A stretch of 64,000 nt of DNA from the NCBI RefSeq assembly GCF_024171645.1, contig NZ_JALKAC010000008.1:62001-126000 (forward strand), in the 5' to 3' direction. Below the pieces are notes generated by a model that ran no database searches, had not been told where the DNA came from, and saw only the letters and a program-made list of their open reading frames with translations. This document shows, piece after piece, positions 26,730 through 34,150 of the stretch (positions are counted from its first letter, which is position 1; each line of letters opens with the position of its first letter). A program made the translations under genes and the position numbers. Origin of the DNA: Flavobacterium sp. HSC-32F16. GTDB lineage: Bacteria > Bacteroidota > Bacteroidia > Flavobacteriales > Flavobacteriaceae.

Positions 26730-27368
26730 ATGAGAAGACTGCCTGTTTATTTATTACTTGACACATCCGGTTCAATGACTGGTGAACCTATTGAAGCTGT
26801 GAAAAACGGCGTTCAAATGATGATTAGTTCATTAAGACAAAATCCGCAGGCGATCGAAACTGCTTTTTTAAGCGTAATTACCTTCGATACTACAGCACAG
26901 CAAATTATCCCGTTAACCGATTTGGCTTCTTTTCAAATGGTCGATCTTAAAGCGACAGGCGTAACAGCGTTAGGAGAAGCTTTAAAATTAACAGCTCATA
27001 AAATTGAAACTGAAGTAGCCAAAACAACAACAGAGCAAAAAGGCGACTGGAAACCATTAGTTTTTATTATGACCGATGGAATCCCAACGGATAATTGGGA
27101 AAGCGGGCTAAATGAGTTTAAAAAAGTAAAAACGGCTTATACAGTTGCATGTGCAGCAGGAGGCGGGGCAGATACCGCTATTTTAAAACAAATTACAGAT
27201 ACGGTAGTAAGTCTTGATACAGCAGATAGTGCCAGTATTGGCAAGTTTTTTCAATGGGTAACAGCTTCTATTGGAGTTACTTCGACAAAAATTGAAGATT
27301 TAGGAAAAGAATTTACTAATGTAAAAGAATTACCTCCGCCGCCATCAGAATTAAACATTATAGTTTAA
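26730..27368 (+). CDS. vWA-domain protein (TerY-like) 1
   Basis: A 212-residue protein made almost wholly of a von Willebrand A domain. The MIDAS metal site reads LLDTSGSM (Asp11, Ser13, Ser15), with the downstream FIMTDGIPTD as the second acidic element. This is the TerY type: cytoplasmic, no signal peptide. The last residues are LPPPPSELNIIV, a tail shared with the next vWA protein. TerY proteins are thought to act as metal-dependent scaffolds working with a linked PP2C phosphatase and kinase; both genes lie downstream. Confidence 0.92.
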   Translation: MRRLPVYLLLDTSGSMTGEPIEAVKNGVQMMISSLRQNPQAIETAFLSVITFDTTAQQIIPLTDLASFQMVDLKATGVTALGEALKLTAHKIETEVAKTTTEQKGDWKPLVFIMTDGIPTDNWESGLNEFKKVKTAYTVACAAGGGADTAILKQITDTVVSLDTADSASIGKFFQWVTASIGVTSTKIEDLGKEFTNVKELPPPPSELNIIV

Positions 27369-27525
27369 ACTTTGAGGCGGGTGGAGTTTATATTGCCGCT
27401 GTAAATTGACCGATTTTTGAGATAATTACGTATCGAATTTTCTGCAAAATTCAGCCTCTCATTCAATTTTCCCGAGCAGATTTGAAAGTTAAGTAATTCA
27501 TTGTTATAACATTTTTAAAAGTGAT

Positions 27526-28161
27526 ATGAGAAGACTACCCGTATATTTTTTATTAGATACATCAGGTTCTATGTATGGAGAACCCATTCAGGCTTTAAAT
27601 AATGCTTTAAGCGGCATGATTAATACCTTACGTTCAGATGCTCAGGCTTTAGATTCACTTTGGATCAGCATTATAACCTATGATCGTGAAGTAAAAGAGA
27701 TTGTTCCGTTAACAGAACTCGTTCACTTTCAGCTTCCTGAAATTACCTGCCCTCAAAGCGGACCAACAAATACAGGTGCAGGATTAGATTATGTGATTCA
27801 AAAAGTAAACAAAGACGTTATAAAAGGTTCAGCAACCCAAAAAGGAGATTGGAAACCATTACTTTTTGTTTTTACCGATGGAAAACCTTCTGATATTCAG
27901 TTCTACAGAGAAAAAACCCATGAAATACGAAACATGAGTTTTGGAGCTGTTGTAGGATGCGCAGCCGGACATATGGCAAATGATGATATTCTAAAAGAAT
28001 TGACAGACAATGTAGTGCATTTAGCATCGGCTGATAGTTCTACATTGAAACAATTTTTCAAATGGGTTTCTGAAACAATCGAACAGGGAAATAAAAGTCA
28101 GGGAACTGGAGAAAGTGTAACCTTGCCGCCACCGCCAAGCGAAATAACAGTAGTGATTTAA
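27526..28161 (+). CDS. vWA-domain protein (TerY-like) 2
   Basis: A 211-residue paralogue of the preceding gene with MIDAS LLDTSGSMYGEP and FVFTDGKPSD, ending LPPPPSEITVVI. It follows vWA-1 after a 157-bp spacer in which I see no gene or clear promoter, the longest gap inside the Ter locus. The gap could mark an internal promoter or a duplication joint. It is cytoplasmic and lies 2 bp before the next gene. Confidence 0.92.
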   Translation: MRRLPVYFLLDTSGSMYGEPIQALNNALSGMINTLRSDAQALDSLWISIITYDREVKEIVPLTELVHFQLPEITCPQSGPTNTGAGLDYVIQKVNKDVIKGSATQKGDWKPLLFVFTDGKPSDIQFYREKTHEIRNMSFGAVVGCAAGHMANDDILKELTDNVVHLASADSSTLKQFFKWVSETIEQGNKSQGTGESVTLPPPPSEITVVI

Positions 28162-28163
28162 TT

Positions 28164-28652
28164 ATGGAAATGATAGGAACGCTAATAACAATTATTAGCA
28201 TAATCGTGCACATAGTCCAAAAAGTAAATCAATCCTCGTACAGCAATGATAATGGCAGAAGTTCTTACAGAGACGTAACTTATGAAGTTGTTCATGAATT
28301 TACACCTCAGGAAAAATTAGAAAATATGAATATCGACAGTTTAAATATTTGTTATAAAACTGCCGGAATCAGTGGTTTTTCTATCGAAAATGCAAGACGC
28401 ACTTTGCTTAATAGTTACGTGCAGCACGATTTTTATATAGACGATATTATTATACGCCAAAATTGCATGTACATAAAAGTAATGCATGCAATTCCGTTTA
28501 ATGGCGGAAATAAATGTTACGGTGCTGCTTTTTCAATCAATTTTATGACGGTAAATAATGGTGTTTCTGTTTATGGATCAAAGAAAATAAATGCTGATGA
28601 AGAAAAAGTTTTTGAACAAATCGCAAACGAATTAATAAAAGCGGTTTCGTAA
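28164..28652 (+). CDS. Unrecognised protein with N-terminal membrane anchor
   Basis: A 162-residue protein with one hydrophobic N-terminal segment (about 3-20, MIGTLITIISIIVHIVQ) and a soluble domain that includes LNICYKTAGISGF, RQNCMYIKVMHAIPF and INFMTVNNGVSVYGSK. I do not recognise the domain. It lies 2 bp after vWA-2, and its stop overlaps the next start (TAATG). The next two genes are the small membrane protein and vWA-3, so this pair of membrane proteins sits between vWA genes and could serve as their membrane partner. Confidence 0.75.
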   Translation: MEMIGTLITIISIIVHIVQKVNQSSYSNDNGRSSYRDVTYEVVHEFTPQEKLENMNIDSLNICYKTAGISGFSIENARRTLLNSYVQHDFYIDDIIIRQNCMYIKVMHAIPFNGGNKCYGAAFSINFMTVNNGVSVYGSKKINADEEKVFEQIANELIKAVS

Positions 28653-28903
28653 TGCATCTCATCAAAATTTTCATTCACATTTTAATTATTGGGTTGTTTT
28701 TATATTCAAAATTGCTGCCTTATAAAGACAAATTAAATCCGCAGTACAGAAGCATTTTTGATTTTTTCAATAGTATTTTTTCGCCCATATTCAATTCTTT
28801 AAAAACCATGATAAAACCTTTTCAGGTGGGAGTTGGTTTAGCAGTTGATATGACGCAGATTGTACTTTTAATTATTTTTTTAATGTTATTAAATTTCCTT
28901 TAA
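28652..28903 (+). CDS. Small two-helix membrane protein of the Ter locus
   Basis: An 83-residue protein with two hydrophobic segments (about 3-19, LIKIFIHILIIGLFLYS, and 62-83, VDMTQIVLLIIFLMLLNFL). It overlaps the preceding gene by one base and ends 1 bp before vWA-3. There is no known family that I can name. Tight coupling on both sides makes it a real gene despite its size. Confidence 0.65.
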   Translation: MHLIKIFIHILIIGLFLYSKLLPYKDKLNPQYRSIFDFFNSIFSPIFNSLKTMIKPFQVGVGLAVDMTQIVLLIIFLMLLNFL

Positions 28904-28904
28904 A

Positions 28905-29957
28905 ATGAGAAGATTACCCATATATTTTTTAATTGATATTTCGGAGTCAATGGTTGGAGAGCCAATTCAACAAGTTGAAGAAGGACTAGCCACCATAATT
29001 CAGGCATTAAAAACAGATCCGCATGCCCTAGAAACTGTTTATGTTTCAATAATAGTATTTGCAGGACAGCCTAAAACATTAGTTCCTTTACAGGAAATCG
29101 TGAGCTTTTATCCGCCAAAATTTCCAATTGGCAGCGGAACATCTTTAAGCAAAGGTTTAGGGCATTTAATGTATGAATTAAGAACCAACATCGTTAAAAC
29201 AACTTATGAGGTAAAAGGCGACTGGAAGCCAATAGTTTTCTTGTTTACAGACGGAGTTCCTACAGATGACAGCCAGGCAGCCATAAACGAATGGAAACAA
29301 AACTGGCAGCGAACAGCCAACTTAATTGCGATCTCTTTTGGCAGTGAAACAGATACAAAATTATTAGGTGAGCTTACAGAGAATGTTTTACATTTTAAAA
29401 ACACAAACGTACAATCGTACAAAGAGTTTTTTAAATGGGTAACAGATTCCATAAAAACCAGCAGTATAAGTGTCGAAAACAATTCGAGTGGTTTTGAATT
29501 GGCAAAACTAGACGGAGAAACACTTTCGAAAATAGATTTAACCAAAGAAACTCCGAACCGTCAATATGTCGATGATAATTTTGTGGTTTTAAACGGAAAA
29601 TGTCAAAATACAAAAAGACCGTATTTAATGAAATACCGTAAAACTATTGCAGAATCGATATATGCCGGAATCGAATTGTCATCTAAAAATTACAAGTTAG
29701 TAGGTGCTTATCAAGTCGATAATTCCTATTTCGAATTAGCCGATTCTGGAAATTTCAACAATAAAGTAAATACAGATGAGCTTATTGGCGGGCCAACCTG
29801 TCCTTGCTGCGGTAATCAAATTGCTTTTGCGGTTTGTGTATGCGGAAGTATACACTGTATTGGTGACGAAGATATAAGTACTTGTCCGTGGTGTAACAAT
29901 CAGGGAAGTTACGGTTGCGGCGAAGGCGGATTTGATGTAAACAGAACGCAGGGATAA
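28905..29957 (+). CDS. vWA-domain protein (TerY-like) 3 with C-terminal zinc ribbon
   Basis: A 350-residue protein. The vWA domain carries MIDAS LIDISESM (Asp11, Ser13, Ser15; Glu replaces the usual Gly at 14) and FLFTDGVPTDD. After a linker, a second region (about 225-285) shows KCQNTKRPYLMKYRK. A Cys-rich end follows with CPCCG, CVCGSIHC and CPWCNNQG, at least eight Cys, likely one or two zinc ribbons. This long form matches TerY proteins with a C-terminal zinc module. It is followed after 3 bp by the PP2C gene. Confidence 0.92.
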   Translation: MRRLPIYFLIDISESMVGEPIQQVEEGLATIIQALKTDPHALETVYVSIIVFAGQPKTLVPLQEIVSFYPPKFPIGSGTSLSKGLGHLMYELRTNIVKTTYEVKGDWKPIVFLFTDGVPTDDSQAAINEWKQNWQRTANLIAISFGSETDTKLLGELTENVLHFKNTNVQSYKEFFKWVTDSIKTSSISVENNSSGFELAKLDGETLSKIDLTKETPNRQYVDDNFVVLNGKCQNTKRPYLMKYRKTIAESIYAGIELSSKNYKLVGAYQVDNSYFELADSGNFNNKVNTDELIGGPTCPCCGNQIAFAVCVCGSIHCIGDEDISTCPWCNNQGSYGCGEGGFDVNRTQG

Positions 29958-29960
29958 ATT

Positions 29961-31370
29961 ATGGAAGAGACTAAAAGATATATTCAGTCTTTTTTATCAC
30001 AAAAGAAAATAGATATTTCTGCAGATAAAGCGGCCCTTTTTGCTGCTTTCGCTTCAAATGAACAAAATGTCAATGCAGTAAAAATAATTCAGGAAAACCA
30101 AAAAATGATTATGCAGAATTGGATATTGAAAAACAGAATTGACGATATTTTGACACAAACTGTCTCAATACCAAATGGCACGGTTAACAAAAAATACGAA
30201 GCAAAGATTGATTTCAATACTTTGGGCTGGAATGATTTTATTTCTTTTGAAATTAAAGGTTTAGAAAATACAGGTCTTATATTTGATGAAAAAGATGAAT
30301 TACTTTTTGGAATTCCGATAATAAGCGGTGATTTAAAAATAACACTATTATTTAGAATAGAAGGCGAGGCAGAAGATACTGTTTTAAATGAAAAAATAAT
30401 AACACTTATTATAAATCCAGATCCAAAATCGTTGTGGAAAAATATAGAAAGTGATCAAAAAGATCCTTTCTGGAAACCGGACAACCAAGCTGTTACAGCT
30501 CAATTTTTAGATAAAAATATTGTGATAGCTTCAAAAAGAGGAAGAAGTCATGCCAATAAAGGATCTTTTAGAGAAGATGATTATGCTTTTAAAAACCTAA
30601 AAGAAATTGGCTGGAGTATTTTGGCAGTTTCAGATGGAGCGGGTTCTGCAAGTTTGTCCAGAAAAGGTTCCAACTTAGCCTGTAATTCAGTTATTGAATA
30701 TTTTGAAGATAATTTGAATGCAGAAAATTTAAAAGAATTTGATCAGGTTTTAATTGAACATCACTATAAAGTAACTGATGAAACTTCAAAAAAAATAAGT
30801 CGTTTTGTATATGATAACCTTTCAAAAGCGGCTCATTTTGCACATCAAAAAATAGAAGAATTTGCGATCACAAATGAAACGGATCTCAAAAATTTCCATT
30901 CCACTTTAATCTTTACTTTAATTAAAAAATACGATTTCGGTTATGCAATTCTGACATTTGGAGTTGGCGACTGCCCAATCGGACTATTAAACAAAGATTT
31001 AACAGAAATTAAATTAATGAACTGGCTTGATGTTGGTGATTTTGGCGGCGGAACACGTTTTATTACCATGCCGGAAATTTTTCAAAGCGATAAATTTTCA
31101 ACCCGATTTGGTTTTAAACTTGTTGATGATTTCTCTTATTTAATGTTGATGACAGACGGAATTTACGATCCTAAATTTGTAGTGGAAGCCAATTTGGAGA
31201 AAGTAGAAAAATGGAACGAATTCCTCGAAGATTTAAAAGGGAAAAATGAAGAAGGAATTAAAGTTGATTTTGATAAAGAAAATACTGATATTGCGAATCA
31301 GCTTTCGGCCTGGATGGATTTTTGGAGTCCGGGAAATCACGATGACAGAACCCTTGCTATAATTTATTAA
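29961..31370 (+). CDS. PP2C-family protein phosphatase with N-terminal Ig-like region
   Basis: A 469-residue protein. The phosphatase part begins near residue 190 with RSHANKGSFREDDY and AVSDGAGSAS (metal-binding Asp225). FGVGDCPIG and LMTDGIYDP follow, and NHDDRTLAIIY ends it, as in PP2C enzymes. The first 60 residues are helical. Residues 65-150 read like a He_PIG/Ig-type beta domain (ENTGLIFDEKDELLFGIPI is the turn typical of such domains). It stands between vWA-3 and the kinase, the usual TerY-phosphatase-kinase triad, and should reverse the kinase's action. Confidence 0.88.
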   Translation: MEETKRYIQSFLSQKKIDISADKAALFAAFASNEQNVNAVKIIQENQKMIMQNWILKNRIDDILTQTVSIPNGTVNKKYEAKIDFNTLGWNDFISFEIKGLENTGLIFDEKDELLFGIPIISGDLKITLLFRIEGEAEDTVLNEKIITLIINPDPKSLWKNIESDQKDPFWKPDNQAVTAQFLDKNIVIASKRGRSHANKGSFREDDYAFKNLKEIGWSILAVSDGAGSASLSRKGSNLACNSVIEYFEDNLNAENLKEFDQVLIEHHYKVTDETSKKISRFVYDNLSKAAHFAHQKIEEFAITNETDLKNFHSTLIFTLIKKYDFGYAILTFGVGDCPIGLLNKDLTEIKLMNWLDVGDFGGGTRFITMPEIFQSDKFSTRFGFKLVDDFSYLMLMTDGIYDPKFVVEANLEKVEKWNEFLEDLKGKNEEGIKVDFDKENTDIANQLSAWMDFWSPGNHDDRTLAIIY

Positions 31371-31372
31371 GT

Positions 31373-32884
31373 ATGAGCACGATTACAGTAAAATCAATTA
31401 ATGACACCGCAAAGTCTTATCAATTTGTTGATAATGGCGAACCTATGCGCGGTGGTGTAAAAGATGTTTATTTTAGTCCTGACAGAAAATATGTTGTGGC
31501 TATTTTTAGGGATAAATTAGATTTTAACCAAAAAGAAAGACTTCAGAGAATAACAAATAAATATCTGGCACAAATTCAAAACGGGGATGCGGGCGATTAT
31601 TATTTAAATGAAGTTTACAGATGGCCGACTGACGTTATTGAACATAAAGGGTTAACGGGAATTATTGTGCCCATTTACGATTCGAAGTTTTTCTTTAAAA
31701 AAGGATATGAAACCAGTGATTTAATTCAGGGAAAAGAAAAAAACGGAAAATGGTTTGCGGGTTCAAAATTTAGAAATCCAAATTTCCCGCTTCGTGTAGC
31801 AAAGTCAGAATTAGGAGACTGGCTGAGTTATTTTCAGGTTTGTGTTAATTTAACCCGAGGCGTAAAAAAGATGCACGCAATGGGATTGGCACATTCTGAT
31901 TTGTCGTACAATAATGTTTTAATCGATCCAATTAGTAAATCAGCTTGCATGATCGATTTAGATGGATTGGTGGTTCCAGGTTTATTTCCGGCAGAAGTAA
32001 TTGGAACAGCAGAATTTATCGCTCCAGAAGTACTTTCGACCAAACATTTAGACAAAGCAGATCCAAACCGAAAACTCCCAAACAGATTAACAGATCTTCA
32101 TGCTTTGCCCGTTTTAATTTATATGCTTTTACTGCACAGACATCCGTTAAAAGGAGGGAAAGTGCATGATCTGGATACCGAAAAAGATGATTTATTGTCG
32201 ATGGGAGAAAAAGCGATGTTTATAGAGCATCCTACGGATCCAATGAATCGCCCAAAATTAAATCAGGTTTCAAAATGGGATTTGCCCTGGGCAGATATTA
32301 CCAAATTGCCTTATACGATTACAGGGCCGTATTTAAAAACCTTGTTTGATAAAGTTTTTATAGACGGATTACATAACCCAATGCAAAGGCCAACCGCCGA
32401 AGAATGGGAAATAGCACTGCTTAAAACAACAGATTTAATGCAGAAATGCCATAATGTTTCCTGCGAACAAAAATGGTATGTTTTTGACAATACTAACACA
32501 CCAAGATGTCCGTTTTGCAACACAGCGCACAAAGGCACGCTTCCGGTTTTAGATCTGTATTATCAATTTCAGGAAACGGTTTGGAAACCCGAGAATCACA
32601 GATTAATGGTTTATAACGATCAATATTTGTTTCAATGGCACGTTAATCGTAATATTGCCAGAAATGAAAAACTAACCGCAGATCAAAAAGTGCCTGTAGG
32701 TTATTTTACGTTTTACAATGATAAGTGGGTATTTGTCAATCAAAAACTAACATCATTAAAAGATGTTACTGAGGATAAAGAAATCCCTATAGGGACAATG
32801 CTGGAGCTTACAGATGGAAAAAAAATACTGCTTTCTAAAGAAGAAGGCGGCAGAGTTATAGTAGTTACAATGGCCAACAAATAA
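31373..32884 (+). CDS. Protein kinase-like protein with C-terminal zinc ribbon
   Basis: A 503-residue Ser/Thr-kinase-fold protein. The catalytic loop is HSDLSYNNVLID (His174, Asp176, Asn181), DLDG (195-198) stands for DFG, and TAEFIAPEVL is the activation-segment end. The N-lobe PMRGGVKDVYFSPDRKYVVA is unusual and a glycine loop is not clear. After the kinase, four Cys (CHNVSC, CPFC) form a probable zinc ribbon near 360-382. A beta-rich C-terminal domain (about 400-503) resembles a small FHA- or SH3-like unit but is unassigned. It starts 2 bp after the PP2C stop. Confidence 0.88.
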   Translation: MSTITVKSINDTAKSYQFVDNGEPMRGGVKDVYFSPDRKYVVAIFRDKLDFNQKERLQRITNKYLAQIQNGDAGDYYLNEVYRWPTDVIEHKGLTGIIVPIYDSKFFFKKGYETSDLIQGKEKNGKWFAGSKFRNPNFPLRVAKSELGDWLSYFQVCVNLTRGVKKMHAMGLAHSDLSYNNVLIDPISKSACMIDLDGLVVPGLFPAEVIGTAEFIAPEVLSTKHLDKADPNRKLPNRLTDLHALPVLIYMLLLHRHPLKGGKVHDLDTEKDDLLSMGEKAMFIEHPTDPMNRPKLNQVSKWDLPWADITKLPYTITGPYLKTLFDKVFIDGLHNPMQRPTAEEWEIALLKTTDLMQKCHNVSCEQKWYVFDNTNTPRCPFCNTAHKGTLPVLDLYYQFQETVWKPENHRLMVYNDQYLFQWHVNRNIARNEKLTADQKVPVGYFTFYNDKWVFVNQKLTSLKDVTEDKEIPIGTMLELTDGKKILLSKEEGGRVIVVTMANK

Positions 32885-32913
32885 TTTAAAATTTAACCTA
32901 ATTAATATTTAAA

Positions 32914-33921
32914 ATGAATCAACACCCTATTTTTTCAGAACATCCAGGATTAATAATAGTATTTGCGGTCGCAGTTGTGATCATGCTGTTGTTAGATTTA
33001 GGAATCTTCAACAAGAAAAGTCATGTAGTAAGCAATAAAGAAGCTGTAACATGGTCATTAGTTTGGATAAGTTTAGCAATGATTTTTAGTGGTTTGATCT
33101 ATCACTTTGCAGGTGCTGCCAAATTTTATGAATTTCAATCAGCATACTGGATCGAGAAAGCGCTTTCTGTAGACAATCTATTTGTATTTATATTGGTCTT
33201 TAAATTTTTTGATGTACAAAACGAAAATAAGCATAAAGTCTTATTTTGGGGTATCATAGGAGCATTAGTTTTAAGAGCTATATTTATATTTTCAGGAGCT
33301 TTTTTAATAGAACTTACTTATTTAAACAAACTATTAAGCCTTGTTGGAGTAGAAGGTTTCAAATACGATATCAATTTAATCATGACGGCTTTTGGATTGT
33401 TCCTTGTTTATGCAGGAATCAAATCTTGGTCTGCAGGTGATGAAGATGACGATGAAGACTACAACAATACAAGAGGAGCAAGATTAATTAGAAAGTTTTT
33501 CAGCGTTTCTGATAAATACGACGGAGATAAATTCTTTACATACGAAAACGGAAAAAAATTAGCAACACCACTTTTAGTAGTTGTAGCCGTAATCGAGTTT
33601 ACAGATTTACTTTTTGCAGTTGACTCTATTCCGGCGATTTTTGCAATTTCAAATGATCCATTTATTCTTTATACGTCTAACATTTTTGCCATTTTAGGAT
33701 TAAGAGCATTGTTCTTCTTATTAGATAATTTCATTCATTTATTCAGCAAATTACAATACGGACTGGCAATTATTCTTTCGTTTATTGGTGTTAAAATGAT
33801 TATTGCTCCATTCTATCATATCGAATCAATCTATTCGTTAATCGTTATTGGAGGAATTTTGGTAATATCAGTATTATTGTCAATTTTACTGCCGGAGCCA
33901 AAAGAGGAAACAGCAGAATAA
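32914..33921 (+). CDS. terC: TerC-family integral membrane protein
   Basis: A 335-residue inner-membrane protein with about nine hydrophobic segments. WIEKALSVDNLFVFILVFKF and LLFAVDSIPAIFAISNDPF are the signature TerC motifs with conserved Asp residues in membrane helices, suggesting metal-ion transport or binding. The cytoplasmic acidic loop AGDEDDDEDYN separates the halves. It lies 29 bp after the kinase and ends at a strong terminator, so it closes the Ter locus. Confidence 0.95.
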   Translation: MNQHPIFSEHPGLIIVFAVAVVIMLLLDLGIFNKKSHVVSNKEAVTWSLVWISLAMIFSGLIYHFAGAAKFYEFQSAYWIEKALSVDNLFVFILVFKFFDVQNENKHKVLFWGIIGALVLRAIFIFSGAFLIELTYLNKLLSLVGVEGFKYDINLIMTAFGLFLVYAGIKSWSAGDEDDDEDYNNTRGARLIRKFFSVSDKYDGDKFFTYENGKKLATPLLVVVAVIEFTDLLFAVDSIPAIFAISNDPFILYTSNIFAILGLRALFFLLDNFIHLFSKLQYGLAIILSFIGVKMIIAPFYHIESIYSLIVIGGILVISVLLSILLPEPKEETAE

Positions 33922-33938
33922 ATAAAGTTTTATAGATT

Positions 33939-33979
33939 AAAACGGATGGAAAATCAATTTGATTTTCCATCCGTTTTTT
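33939..33979 (+). terminator. Terminator after terC, end of the Ter locus
   Basis: AACGGATGGAAAATC and GATTTTCCATCCGTT pair perfectly over 15 bases around AATTT, followed by a T-run. Confidence 0.92.
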
Positions 33980-34072
33980 TATGGCATCAATTGATTTTGT
34001 ATATAATTTAAAGATAAAAATGAGGTACACATTTGTTTTTAAAGGGACAGTCGAAACTTAAATTAATTATCA

Positions 34073-34080
34073 TACTTTTG
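34073..34080 (+). promoter_or_regulatory. Candidate -7 box for the ABC-F gene
   Basis: TACTTTTG matches TAnnTTTG, 70 bp before the ABC-F start. No -33 TTG stands at usual spacing. Confidence 0.45.
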
Positions 34081-34150
34081 CACTTTCAAAAAGTAAAGGG
34101 ATAATAATGTACTTAAAACCTTTACTGCCTGTAATAATAGTCAAGAAATT

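Noticed and set aside
27369..27525. A small gene in the longest gap of the Ter locus
   Set aside because: No ORF of useful length or clear start is seen; I treat it as a spacer.
19707..33921. Ter locus as an obvious genomic island
   Set aside because: No integrase, transposase, tRNA border or att-like repeat is visible at its ends, and base composition looks like the surroundings.
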